This document shows, one piece after another, positions 25,365 through 36,170 of a stretch of DNA of 64,000 nt (its first letter is position 1; each line of letters begins with the position of its first letter). The position numbers and the translations under genes are program-made. This stretch comes from Histoplasma ohiense (taxonomy: Eukaryota > Ascomycota > Eurotiomycetes > Onygenales > Ajellomycetaceae): NCBI GenBank assembly GCA_017607445.1, contig JAEVHH010000002.1, forward strand, positions 5,176,001 to 5,240,000, read 5' to 3'. Below the pieces are notes generated by a model that ran no database searches, had not been told where the DNA came from, and worked only from the letters and a program-made list of their open reading frames with translations.

Positions 25365-25970
25365 CAGAGCGAGAGTTCGCTTTGATTTGTGGCGATGAAG
25401 GGTTTCAGCCAGGAGCAAGATATGAAAAGTAAGAGGGGTAGCCTCTTTAACTAGAAAATTTTCAAAATACAAAACTTGTAGGAGAAAAACAAAATTATGT
25501 AGACTTGGGGACTTTCATCAGATGTAGCTATACATATTAATATAAAAAGTGTAATTTCCACGTAGTTCATATCGTGGGTGATAAATCCGGTTGTGTCTGT
25601 AGTTGTAGCGATAGCTCAACTGATTTAAAAAACGGGGTATCAAAATATCCGAAAAAAGGTGAATAAAATAAATAAATAAAAATAATAAAAAAAGTAAGAA
25701 TAAAACTCCGTGATGTCCCTCTGGACAAAAGAAATACTCCATCCAAATATTTGAAATGAGAAACGAAGAAGCCAAAGCAAAGCAAAGCAAATGAAACATT
25801 GGGGGACAAGAAAAATAGTTGGAAAAGGAGTAAGGGGTACTATCGTTACAATAGGAAATCTAACATGATAAATCAGGTGGAAAAATTTCATAAAAGAATA
25901 CTGACAATCACGTCAGCTCTCCGTCATAGCGAAATAGGAGAAAGATATTGAAAACGATCGGAACTCACCA

Positions 25971-28253
25971 TCACATCGTCATCCTCAACTCCCTAACTGC
26001 TCTTCTGGATGCTCTCGTCATCCTCCTCTCGTCCCCAAACTCGCTTCCCCCTTCCGTATCAGTCCTAATATCCGGGCTCCCCGGCGTCGGACTTTCAACA
26101 CTTCCAAAACCACCCCCACCAAACCCAAAGCTAACACCACGATCCCTCCTATGAATACGATGCTCTTCATCAGACGTCAGAAAGCGATGAACAGTCCTAT
26201 GATCCATCACTCTCTCCTCCTTATCGCCCCTCCCCTCCCGATCCGTTTTCGGCCACTGATACCCATACAGTTTCGAATGGCGCTCGCAGCGCGGACACTC
26301 CTTGCGCGTGAAGTATGAGTCGCCTTGCACAAACCAAGCGTTGCAGGTGTTGCAGTCGACCCAGCGGTCGTAGCGTTGGCCGAGGAGTTTGGGGGTTTTT
26401 GTATAGTCACCAGGGAAGCGGAGGAGGGGCGGGGAGGGCTCCTCGTGCTCAATCGTTTTGAGGACTTTCATGCGATTGGTTTTCCGTCTTTTTGGGGAGG
26501 GTTGGTCATGCTCTGGTTCCGGTTCCGGTTCCGGCTCTGGCTCTGGCTCTCCTCGTCCCCGACGTTTCCGTAATTCCCGTTTCTGTACCTGGTCTCGTTG
26601 TCGACTATGTTCCCGCTTGACAACTAGCATGTCTGCATCGTTCAGTTCCCAGGAATTCGACAGGTCGGATAGCTCACCCTCGTCGTTGGTGTCTTCAGAG
26701 TTCAGTTCAGTAACTCGTGCGACCCGAGCCGTGGGATGACCGCGTGTTGTGGGACGATTCTGCTTTCTGGTATTGTTCTCAGATCTCTGGACTGCTACCA
26801 CTTGGCGTTCCTCCCGCGGTTCTGTTTTTATTTGTACTGCTGTCACGTCTAATGATATTGAGGTTGCCTTTGTGGATGAAGATGTAGAGGTGACGGAGGA
26901 GCTGTGTGTTTCATCCGCGCCAGAAGGGGAGTAAGCCGTTTTGTTTTTTGTAGAGGAAGCAGCTTTAAATTCATCGCTCGACTGGAGAGATCCAGCTTCG
27001 TGATGAGAATTTAGTCCATTCTCGTGAGTTGAAGGCTCATCAATAATACGGTCCTTGCAACTGCTTGCGTATTCGGAAAGGGAGTGATCCAGAGTGGAGA
27101 GGAAAGAAGGTTCACTAGCTGCTGGACTGCTAGGTATGGACATTTCAAGCCTCAAGTTCGAAGCCTTTCGCTCCACTTTCCGCCTTCTACACGGGGTAGA
27201 ACTCTCGGCGGAGAGAAGCTGTAGCTCAGAATTGCGTTTCCTTTTTCTATTATTATTACTAGACCCCGGCGAGGACGGCGACGACAAAGTAGATGGATCT
27301 CGTCCCTCGCATAATTCCGATGGCGTGGAGGTACCACTATTCGTTCCGGAACTGATCATAGCACCATTTGGAGACCACCCGTTCCGTAGCGCTAGCTCAC
27401 AAGTATGACAGAGACATTCACAGTTATCCTCACCAAAGTAATTCTCTCCATATGAGACGGTAATCTCTTCTCCAATCACAATATCTCGAATGGCGACCAC
27501 CTCCATACTTTCCGGGCCCCTCATCACGAGCCTCGCATTCGCGTTACAATCATGATTCGCAAAACGTGCTGGGCCCAGAAAAATAGACGGCGTCTTCTTC
27601 CGGCTCGACATCACAATGCTGAAATCCTTCCTTGTCAAATCGAGATCTATCTCCTCCTCGCGGGTCATGGGTACAAGGGTGCCGCTGAGCCCGCGTATCG
27701 TTGTTCCCGAGGCGATGTACTTGCGCGCAGAAACAGCCGCTTCGTGGATGGTTATGGTATAGCGATTGGTGGTCATGACCTCGAAAGGGCAATCGGGCAG
27801 GTAGATGGAGATGTATTTGCGCAGGTGTCGACGAAACCATTCCTTCTCTCGATCGGATTTCAAGCGGTCGACGAATTTCTTCAGCCCCGGAATTGCCAGG
27901 AGCGCTTTCTCAGCCTTTGGTACGTCTTTCCCGACAATGACATCGTGGAGGAGGATGGCGGTGACCTGCTCTTCAAGGATGCCTCTGCAGGAGATATACT
28001 TGGTTCGGTTTTTGCGGATCTTTGTCCAGAAGTAGGCCTTTTAACCGTATATCAAGTAGCATCCAGGCTTCCAAGTTAGTTTATAGAAATGCGCCAGAAC
28101 GAATGCGATGAAAGTTGGGGCCAAATGTCTTGAATTTGCTTTAGGGATGCTAACCCGATCAACCAGAGCATCTGTGATCACATCATCATAGCTGGCGAGT
28201 TGAGAAAGCGTCAACTTCTCTTTGCGGTCAGGAGGCGGTATCTTGGGCGCCAT
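25971..28253 (-). CDS. SET9: Histone H4-K20 methyltransferase, SET9 / Suv4-20 family
   Basis: SET-domain enzyme that methylates lysine 20 of histone H4, linked in fission yeast to the DNA-damage checkpoint. Exons I infer: complement of 28155-28253 and 25971-28037, 721 residues. The family N-terminus (MAPKIPPPDRKEKLTLSQLA, then AYFWTKIRKNR) precedes the SET domain. The SET core motifs are FANHDCNANA (about residues 192-201) and GEEITVSYGENYFG (about 222-235), followed by a post-SET Cys cluster CECLCHTC (about 239-246). Toward the C-terminus is a second Cys pair set, CNTCNAWFVQGD with CPRCERH, likely zinc-binding and seen in fungal SET9. A Glu-Pro repeat comes from a hexanucleotide tract near 26517-26550. 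The intron donor reads GTTAGC, weaker than consensus, but the joined frame is convincing. Confidence 0.93.
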
Positions 28254-28827
28254 TGGAAGGGCGGGAATATTCACTCCACAATGCGGTCAATGGGGTGTTT
28301 CAGTAAGGACTATTACATAAACTGAACGTAGGAAGGATAATATGGAATAAAATACACAAATGGATATATGAAACAAGGGATGGATAAAATTGTAAGCAGT
28401 ATGCTCAAACCTGGGGAAACCAACGCTGTTATAGTTCAGTTGGTGTTGGACGTAGTTAACCGCAGAGTCGCGATCATTGTGGGCAACACAACAGCAACGG
28501 CAGCATGGCTCTTCTTGTTTTCCCTTCCCCAGAATCTTTGAACAAACGACTTTGAGGACCCAAGGCTGGGATGAGGCTTTTGCATGTCGTATTTTGCGCA
28601 GGCGGCGATTAAGCCACAGAGAAAGGGGAGCTCGGGTGCTGATTGGCTGTCTTTTCTTGGGAGATTTACGGAATATAGTTCATCCTTAACCAAGATATTC
28701 GACTGCTTATTAAGCGACAGGGATATCGAATCTCTGTTGAATCTCGAAATCATCACGGCAAAAAAGAAAAGAACAAAGCAGCGGAACAGAACTGGAGGCG
28801 GGATAGAGACCAAGTCATGCAACCAAG
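28254..28827. promoter_or_regulatory. Divergent promoter region, SET9 / mitochondrial uL14
   Basis: The gap separates two diverging start codons. Overlapping open frames on both strands (for example 28436-28822 minus) have no family resemblance and no consistent splice structure, so I read this as shared upstream DNA and 5' UTRs. Confidence 0.5.
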
Positions 28828-29512
28828 ATGATCCAATTGAAGGTAGGCCCGGTTTCTAAATAACTGGCGAGTGGGAGAGCGAGCGCACGAGAGAAAGAGC
28901 TATATCCACTAACACTTCCTCGTTGAAACCAGACGATGCTTAATTGCATCGACAACTCCGGAGCAGCCATCGTCGAATGCGCCAGTGTCCTGAGAATGAA
29001 ACGGGCAGCCACAATCGGTGAGTTTCGCGCCGAATATATAACCATATCCTCATATCCTCCCGTCCCTCTCAGTCCTCTATTTAAAGCGACGCCAAATATC
29101 TAATATCAAAATGTTCCCCCAAAATAATCACAGGCGACCGTATCATCGTTGTCGTGCAGAAACAACGGAATTTCGGCCCCGAGATGGGCGGCGTTAGCAG
29201 CGGCATTGCGAACAAGGTCAGACGAGGGGACGTCCGCCATGCTGTAGTGGTCAGGGCGAGGAACGTTCAGAGGCCTGACGGCAGCTTTGTCAAGTTTGAT
29301 GATAACGCGTGCGTACTTATTAATAAGTCTGGGGATCCGATCGGGACAAGATTGAACGGTTAGTCCTAGTGGTTTCCCCTATCTTTCTTGCTTTCTTCAT
29401 CTTTAAATGGGGAGTGCATATATCCTGACTACTGTCAATAGGTGTTGTTGGAAAGGAACTGCAGAAGAAAGGCTGGTCGAAGATATTATCATTGGCACCC
29501 ATGCATTTGTAA
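28828..29512 (+). CDS. MRPL38: Mitochondrial ribosomal protein uL14m (bacterial L14 family; yeast Mrpl38)
   Basis: Large-subunit protein of the mitochondrial ribosome, at the subunit interface. Exons I infer: 28828-28842, 28933-29017, 29134-29358, 29442-29512, giving 131 residues, the usual L14 length. The first exon holds only MIQLK; joining it to TMLNCIDNSGAAIVECA rebuilds the classic L14 N-terminus. Then follow GDRIIVVVQKQRNF, KVRRGDVRHAVVVRARN and FDDNACVLINKSGDPIGTR, and the end VVGKELQKKGWSKILSLAP. All are diagnostic of the family. The insertion in the middle (NFGPEMGGVSSGIAN) is typical of fungal mitochondrial forms. The gene is head to head with SET9 and converges on RPB9 with 264 bp between stops. 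Confidence 0.95.
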
Positions 29513-29776
29513 ATTATAGTATAGAATATATATTGTATTATTTCCTTTCCTACCGCTTGCATAATATCATTTTTAAGATAACCAAGCTGTAATGTGAATC
29601 CCGACACAGAATGTTGAGACAAAGATAAAATCACTCAACCTAGACATGCGCACAAAACTATAGTCCTCTTGAACGCCTTGATATCCAGCTCACCTAATTC
29701 CACAAACTCCGTCGAATGGGTATAAATCCAAAAAAGGAGGAAAAGAAAAAAAGAAAAGCAACCGCCCTCCCTGGAA

Positions 29777-30624
29777 TCAAGTAAACACATTACCGCAAGT
29801 GCAGCACACATAGTAGAGTTTCTATCCGGAATACCCAACGTTAGCTTGCGCAAACAGGGAACAGCCAAAGGAAGAGGTAAATGCATACCATTCCCGTTTC
29901 CGCCGACCGCTGTTGGGACTGGAAGAACACTGCTTCGTTTTCGCCGCAGCTAGGGCAAAGCTTGTTTGACCGGGGCAGCTGTGATTTGTGCAAAACAGGA
30001 AATCAAAGGGGGTTTCTCATTAGCCAAAAGTCTGGATGGAGAGAAGTTTTCTATATCGGGAGAAGTGCGAAGGTGCTAGAAAAACAAAGACAAGCAGAAC
30101 AAGGGGAAAAAATAAAGTAAAATCCCAGTTGAAATCAGTGCGGTCATAACGGCATTATATGATCCATGCTCGTCGATGGAAAACGTGCAAAGTAAGGAAA
30201 TGTTATTGGCAATATTGAATATCTTCTCCGCATAGGATACACAGGGGAAGACCAACCGTAGGATCAGATCCCACATCTTGAGTCACACCGGCCGTGTCGC
30301 CTACTTGGTTGTTGAGTTTGTTCTGGTATACGCAGGGGGAGGAGGCGGGCTCGCCGACGTGACACGTTCGGCAGGTGAACATGAGGGTGTTAGTGTTGCG
30401 GTCTTCTTTTGGGTAGAGTAAGTTGGAGCTATGAAATGCGAAATGTTAGGCTTGAATTTCGTTGATTTTGTGATTGTTCTTTTCTTTTGTCTCCTCTCCT
30501 CAGAAACCTTTGTCTTTGAAAGTGAAGAAGAAAAAACTCACCATTCGCGGCAAAAGCGGAAATGGATCTGGCTGGAGCCTTGCACCTGGTCGCCACTGGA
30601 GGACATGGGAGATGCAGCGGACAT
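29777..30624 (-). CDS. RPB9: RNA polymerase II subunit RPB9
   Basis: Small zinc-binding subunit of RNA polymerase II, concerned with start-site choice, elongation and fidelity. Exons I infer: complement of 30542-30624, 30257-30428, 29889-29978 and 29777-29821, 129 residues. The first zinc ribbon uses Cys25, Cys28, Cys47 and Cys50 (FCRECSNLLYPKED and FTCRTC). The linker VGDTAGVTQDVGSDPT is nearly invariant in the family. The second ribbon uses Cys93, Cys96, Cys121 and Cys124 (LPRSNKLCPSC, then VFFQSQQRSAETGM and YYVCCTCGNVFT). The third intron is the longest of this gene (about 278 nt, donor GTTGGT). No single uninterrupted frame shows the gene; it appears only after splicing. Head to head with ESS1. 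Confidence 0.95.
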
Positions 30625-31812
30625 TTTTGATGAGAGAGCGAGAGAGTTTTCTCACTGAGCGACACCTGGAAGGATAACTACAAGAACGTAGCGTACGGAT
30701 AGCGGGATAGATGGTGGCGGAGGTGTTTGTGCCCTTGATGGCGCGAAGGTGGGATGACTGTGTTTATGGCCGGAGTGATGTTGTCAAGAGGAAGCTGAAG
30801 GAGGTTTAATGGAGGTTTCCCATCAAACGGTGCGCTAACCCTATTTGGGTGATGTTGCAGGCAATTTTTGGATAGAAGAGCCAGACCAAACGCCATGGAC
30901 AAAACTTATTGATAACACAGTACGAGATATAATAATCCGTAATTTAGAATTTCAATATGATGTCTGGACAGTAAGCTGTATACAGTAATTCAGGTAATGA
31001 TGTACGGAGTATATTATCCCACAAAAAGCCTACGGAGTAGAAGGCCCAAGCATCGATGACATGTTCAATTCAAACAGGCTTCTTGAACACATAACTAGTG
31101 GTTTGTGTCGATCATGCCACGTGTGAAGGAGAATATAATATTAGAACACTCCGTTTGGCCATCTCACGGGCAGATGGGAAACAAGCCTGGTTTTGAGCAA
31201 GAGCATGTCCTCATCGGCCGCTACAACCAAAACACTATGTATACCATTCCCTTGATACCGCGGCGTCCAGCCATTAATTCACAACTCAAAATAAACTGTC
31301 AATCTCCCCCGCAAACATTCTGGTATCATAGTCGCCATGGATGGACCCGTTAACTCCTTATTTCCTCCATACATCCATGGCCTCTTACACACTGGTGACT
31401 GGTATGTGGTACTTATTAGCACACGGTGTTTTCACCCTTCTTATTGGATGGGGATCGCGCTCCAAAGGGAGGATTGACACCAGTGATTAATATTGGCGCT
31501 GTCGCTTTGCCTTAAGTTCGTGGGGTCTGATTACCCCTCTGGTGTCTGTATTGATAGAGTACGTTCGTATATATACTCCGTACATGATCATGAAACAAGG
31601 CATGGAAGTTTAAACAGGTGTCATCGTGTAACACCTAACCGGTTCGGGACAAGTGCGAAGCCTATTCCCCATGCCATTGGAGCCGCCCGCAGATTTCCAA
31701 CTCTCCTCCGACCTCTGGTGATATCACCATATCCCTGGCTCTTTTCTTATCCCTATACTTACCCTATACCCGGTGATTTCCTTCCATTCCATTCAAAATA
31801 TAATACTTCATC
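30625..31812. promoter_or_regulatory. Divergent promoter region, RPB9 / ESS1
   Basis: 1.2 kb between diverging start codons, with no supported gene. Three copies of the 9-mer TAC(G)GAGTA or its complement occur: 31003-31011, 31031-31039 and 31574-31582. The last 150 bases before ESS1 are C/T-rich, as is common in fungal promoters and leaders. Confidence 0.5.
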
Positions 31813-32683
31813 ATGGTATGTTTCCTCCCGAGTGTCCATCAATACCTCATTTATGCTGCCCCTCATACCCTTACACTACCACGCTACCCCTCCATGATAC
31901 CCCCCCTCCTTTCGATTGACCGACCATTCCTAACTTAGAAACACCGCATTGCGTCCACTTCCATACATCCAGTATGAATCGGGTCTCCCACATGGCTGGG
32001 AAGTCCGCCACTCAAATTCCAAAAACCTCCCTTACTACTTCAACCCTGCTACCAAAGAATCGCGATGGGAACCCCCCACCGGCACGGACACCGAGAAGCT
32101 CAAGGTATACATGGCGGAGCACCACAGCGGCCCCGCTGACCGTTACGCTTCGGGTGGCAGCGGTGGCGGCTCTGTTGACGGCAAAATCCGCGCCAGCCAT
32201 CTTCTGATCAAACATCGCGAGAGTCGACGGCCGAGCAGCTGGCGGGAGTCTGAGATCACACGCTCCAAGGAGGAGGCATTGGAGATCTTGCGCGGTCACG
32301 AGCGGCGTATCAGAGCTGGGGAGGCGACGCTAGGGGACATTGCGATGTCGGAATCGGATTGTAGTAGTGCAAGGAAGAAGGGTGATTTGTTAGTCGTGTC
32401 AATTTTCTATCCTTTTTCCTTTCTGGAGATCTGATAACTCATTTATTTCATTTTCCAGGGGCTTCTTCGGTCGGGGGGAAATGCAAACTGAATTCGAAGA
32501 AGCCGCCTTTGCCTTGCAGCCAGGACAGGTTAGCGGGATTGTCGAAACGGCTTCGGGGGTTCACCTCATTGAACGGTATGCCATTTCTGTCATTTCTCCC
32601 CTTCCCTCCCTTAAGCATATCAGCTCCGCGCAGAGTGGTCAAACAAGGGGCGATATACTAACCTGGAATTTAGAGTTCAATGA
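31813..32683 (+). CDS. ESS1: Peptidyl-prolyl cis-trans isomerase ESS1/Pin1 (WW + parvulin)
   Basis: Isomerises phospho-Ser/Thr-Pro bonds; its main target in yeast is the RNA polymerase II C-terminal domain. Exons I infer: 31813-31815, 31973-32388, 32459-32575, 32674-32683, giving 181 residues. The WW domain has Trp10 and Trp33 (LPHGWEVRHSNSKNLPYYF and KESRWEPP). The parvulin domain starts KIRASHLLIKH, with the phosphate-binding Arg region RESRRPSSWRE. It continues with the Cys motif ESDCSSARKKGDLGFFG and the end QVSGIVETASGVHLIER. I place the start in an exon holding only ATG, because ATG-GTATGT followed by CATCCAG-TAT joins directly to YESGLPHGW. A start within the retained frame (31949) would have no Met codon. 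The last exon encodes only VQ and the stop. The linker between the two domains is Gly/Ser-rich. Confidence 0.9.
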
Positions 32684-33127
32684 ATGAATATTGATGAAAG
32701 GAATGAGAAAAGAAAAAGAAGCTGCTATATACCGGACCATGATATTCCTTCATTTTGTGTAACTAGTATACCAGGTCAATTGCAAAAAGAAAAAGAAATT
32801 GTATTTTTCTCTGCAACATCTGTGTGAATTTTCCTGATACCCCTCAGCTTTATCAAGTTGAACATGCGTGTTTGGCTCATTGACCGCACACGCACATTTC
32901 TTTATGAAAGGAGAATGCTTTTAAAAACAAATCATTATCTGTATTTTCTTTTCATCTCATAAACTTTCTTTCATTCTATCTCATCAACACATGCCCACTG
33001 CCCATTCTTTGAGGCCCTGATCCCACATCGTCTTGCATCCAGGGATCTGGGTTGGTGACGCGATTGCTCGTTATTTGATTAAAACACAAGATCCCAGAGA
33101 GAATATATAAGCATCTTCCATCCGAGG
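32684..33127. other. Intergenic, no gene seen
   Basis: A/T-rich 3' region of ESS1 followed by C/T-rich DNA leading into the next plus-strand gene. I see nothing else in it. Confidence 0.5.
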
Positions 33128-34469
33128 ATGTCTGATTACTCCCCTGAAGAAGTACGTGGGAGCTCGCAACTCTCGTGGTCCGATTGGGATGAGTTGCCAG
33201 ATCGACTGGACGTCGAGTTTCCGCCAGAAGTAAGGCTCAAAATACCCACTTACCCTGATAATATCATTATATAAGAACCCAAAAAAAGCAGATGTCTGAT
33301 ATTTGTATCTTTTTCCTTGATTCAAGAAGTTCAATTTACCCAGTACTCAAACCCCAATCTCGGGCCACCAAGGGCAACATCTCGAAATCGCTGGATACCA
33401 CAATGGCGTCCCTGAAGGAGCGCAATCTCATACACGTAGTGTTGTGGGTCACCATGCCAACGAATTTGCGACATCAGCTGCTCCGCCTGTGGTCTTCACT
33501 GAAGCCAACCAAGCGACAACAGAGGCCCGTTCGTTGGACGGCAACCCCTTTGGCCTTGCTTCTCATTTCCACACTGGATTTAATAACATCAACGCCCAAG
33601 ATTTCCCGGCTGAACGTTGTGTTGATCTTAGTTTGATTGATCCCCAGATCCTAGGAACCAGCACCGGTTCACCCCAACCCCGTCGCACACGAGCTATTCG
33701 ATCCACTGTGCTGAACACCATGTTACCAGCAACGACATCAACAATGCGTGATGAAATCGCCGCGATGGGAAGCTTCCAAAGCACCTCAAGCCACGAAAGC
33801 ACCAGCAGCTCTAGCGCCCTCTCCAGCGACATGAGGAGTTCCTACCCTACCCCATCTTCGAACACTACCGCTGCCGCCTCTCCTGGCCACCCCGTCATAC
33901 AGCCCGGAAGCACCCTTCTGCCGCCCGCAGAGTTAGCCGCGCAGCACCCACTCCACCAAGTGGGCGAAATAACCAAATCCCACATCCCCGCCCAGACCGA
34001 ACGCTTCCTCGCCTCCATCGAGATCCTCACCATGCAAATCCGAGGCTCCATGCTCCTCCTCCGCAGACAGCACGCGTTAGGCTTTACCATTTACAGCCAC
34101 TGCCAGGTAATGGAGCAGGGCATGCGCCTGCGAGTGTGGGGCGAGTATCTCAACAACATGCGCTTCCACTGCATCAATATCCGGGACGGCCTGATCGCCT
34201 CACTCAAGACCCTATGCTGGAGCTTCGCGGAGTGGATGGGCATTTACAAGGACGACTTGCCGCGTGGGGTTGTCCTGCGCGCTACGGGGGCGCTGAGACA
34301 GGCAAATGAGTTGAAAGCGGCGATTGATCGTTTTGTCTATCCGACCTGGGAGGAGATGGTTGCCAAGGACGTGGCCAGGGAGCAGCCGATTAATATTTCT
34401 GCTCTCACGATCAATCAGCTTGTTGGTGATTTGGTGGATGGCGGTGCTGGAGTGATTTCGAACAGCTGA
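33128..34469 (+). CDS. Hypothetical protein, Ser/Thr-rich with a conserved-looking C-terminal half
   Basis: I do not recognise this protein. Exons I infer: 33128-33229 and 33327-34469, 414 residues. The first exon reads MSDYSPEEVRGSSQLSWSDW and ends FPPE; the GTAAGG donor and TTCAAG acceptor join it in phase to KFNLPSTQTPISG. The middle (about residues 150-230) is low-complexity Ser/Thr/Ala/Pro. From about residue 240 the sequence becomes ordered and probably helical (ERFLASIEILTMQIRGSMLL, VMEQGMRLRVWGEYLNN, LIASLKTLCWSFAEWMGIY). No signal peptide or membrane segment is seen. An alternative acceptor AAAGCAG at about 33291 leads into a stop in the useful frame, so I rejected it. Codon composition in the second exon is like that of neighbouring genes, which supports it being real. 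The function is unknown. Confidence 0.7.
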
Positions 34470-35525
34470 AGGTAGTTTTTGTTGTGTTTCCAGGTATATT
34501 ATTATATTTTACTCCCTTCCTTGTTTCCTCTTTTTGTTTGTTTTGGTTTCTCATTCACACTTTCTACGCATACGCTGATATTCCCCTCGTGGATTGCGAT
34601 ATGTTTCTGAAGGCAATCGCGACCTCATTCTAATCTCGTCAATCTGGCTGCACTGAATGCTACACAAAGATATCTGAGTCTGCTTCTGAAGCTGAAGGAG
34701 TGAGAAGTTTGTTGTCTGAAATATTTCCATGTTTCGTGTTTAGGGTCACACCCCTCAACTTAAGACAGTGTATTGTGGATATGGAATTCCCTAATCTGAG
34801 GATAGCTGAAATGAGTTTTTTGTTTTCTATTCTGAGTTCTGTGGCGGCTCTTTCTAGGAGTCCTTATATCTCCTAATGGACGTTTCGAAGGGTCATATCT
34901 TCGCACACCAGCGTGTTTTCGATATGCTACCGTTGATCCCTACGGGTCGTATTTCTATGTTCCCTACTGTCAAACTTCGAAAATGAAAGAAGCTGCATCC
35001 AGAGTAACTGCTCCTCTAAATTTCTCATTCTAGACATGTATCGGTTTCTTCTCCTCGTTTTCTCTGATCTCATATGACCTCTATGGGAACTCCTTTTTAT
35101 ACGCGTCATTGGTCAAAGGATCCCCATTCCCGAGGCTTCGATTTCAACTGCTTTATTCCTCAACAGAGGGTTGTTTTTCGATAACACTCCTTGTGTTATT
35201 GCTTTTACTAGTGAGGGTTTACCGGAAACTACCTCACAATTCACTTGTTGTTGTGCTCAGAATCGCCTCGAAGCCCCCAATGTGAATCTTTATATTGGGG
35301 CCTGGTTTAACACAGCACTGAATTTCTTTACCTCACAATTCTCTACAAGCAAAATGTAAACAAGCATCTCATTTCTTACAGATTGAAGGTACATATAAAC
35401 CTCTCTTTCATACGTTTCGTACGCAAGCAATATTGCTGCACTCACGACTAACTCCAACACCCTTAGAATCTCTCTTATCAAACCAAACCTCCCATCCACA
35501 CATCCACACATCCACACATCCGACC
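34470..35525. other. Intergenic, no gene seen
   Basis: No supported gene. A minus-strand frame at 34927-35109 is Arg-rich but matches nothing. The final 100 bases contain a short tandem CACATCCACA repeat just before the next start codon. Confidence 0.4.
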
Positions 35526-36170
35526 ATGATAGAACCTCTCGATCCCTACATCTTGGTCAAAGAAAAGCTCAAGCCCCCTTCTCACCTCCTCCTCATCGCG
35601 CCCGCCCAATTCTCCCAAGCAATCCAAGAAGTGCTCCTGACCGCAAATAAAAGCTTCTCCCAATTCCGGCGTCTACAACGCATCTTCACCGACCGCTATT
35701 TCTACACCTGCTCCAAACGAAACCCCAAACACTTCAGAGAACACACGGACTCTATCGCCCGCCTCAGCCAGTGGAAAGCCCAATATCCCAGCACCCACGA
35801 CCCGAACTTACTCCCCACAGCAAAGCTACCCCGCCACGCAGTCAACCTGCATCTGGACCGGGACACGTATGAGAAATTCGTCGCCGCCTTCGAGCAAATG
35901 AAGCATGAGTTTCTGATTGGGCCGTATCTGGCTTGGTGCAATGCGAAGAGGGTCTTGGACCATTTGATGGCGAGTGCGTTTACGTTGCTGCCGCGGCCGG
36001 AGGAGCTAATGATCCAGAGCTGGTGGGACGAATTTGTGTGGGAGATGGCGCCGTGGGAGGAAATGTTGGAGAAGCTCCGGTTGCCGTCGTGGAAGACTAT
36101 ACTGGAGGATATGGAGAGGGTTGTTGGGGTAGCGGTGGATTTGGAGGGAGAGTGGGAACGGGTGTGTTGA
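35526..36170 (+). CDS. Hypothetical protein, 214 residues
   Basis: I do not recognise this protein. It is a single exon. The start MIEPLDPYILVKEKLKPPS is preferred because an A at -3 (CGACCATGA) precedes it and upstream DNA is repeat-rich leader; the frame itself is open from 35433. The sequence looks globular and helical, with many aromatic residues (FRRLQRIFTDRYFYTC, FEQMKHEFLIGPYLAW, WWDEFVWEMAPWEEML). No membrane segment or signal peptide is seen. It follows another unrecognised gene on the same strand about 1 kb away. The two may be lineage-restricted. A further exon after 36170 is possible, but I found no convincing one. Confidence 0.68.
   Translation: MIEPLDPYILVKEKLKPPSHLLLIAPAQFSQAIQEVLLTANKSFSQFRRLQRIFTDRYFYTCSKRNPKHFREHTDSIARLSQWKAQYPSTHDPNLLPTAKLPRHAVNLHLDRDTYEKFVAAFEQMKHEFLIGPYLAWCNAKRVLDHLMASAFTLLPRPEELMIQSWWDEFVWEMAPWEEMLEKLRLPSWKTILEDMERVVGVAVDLEGEWERVC

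Larger units (their letters stand above)
23097..25970. other. Gene-poor 2.9-kb stretch between MRH4 and SET9
   Basis: I find no gene I can support. There is a 22-base A run at 23971-23992 and a (GGT) repeat at 25341-25364. One plus-strand frame (24952-25398, starting MSYLRLFYRLATQARPSDD and ending in a poly-Gly stretch made by the GGT repeat) is the longest. It has a mixed composition but no recognisable family. The right end, after about 25400, probably includes the 3' UTR of SET9, which reads toward it. Confidence 0.45.

Noticed and set aside
24952..25398. Small plus-strand gene of 148 codons
   Set aside because: No recognisable family, a repeat-coded poly-Gly end, and no splice or context support; left as a remark in the gap entry.
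29635..29886. Minus-strand ORF (83 codons) next to uL14m
   Set aside because: It spans an RPB9 intron and the 3' flank in the wrong frame; the real RPB9 exons explain the conserved sequence there.
35433..35525. Earlier start for the 214-residue hypothetical protein
   Set aside because: The extra segment is coded by CACATCCACA repeats and Ser/Thr/Pro-rich leader; the Met at 35526 has the better context.
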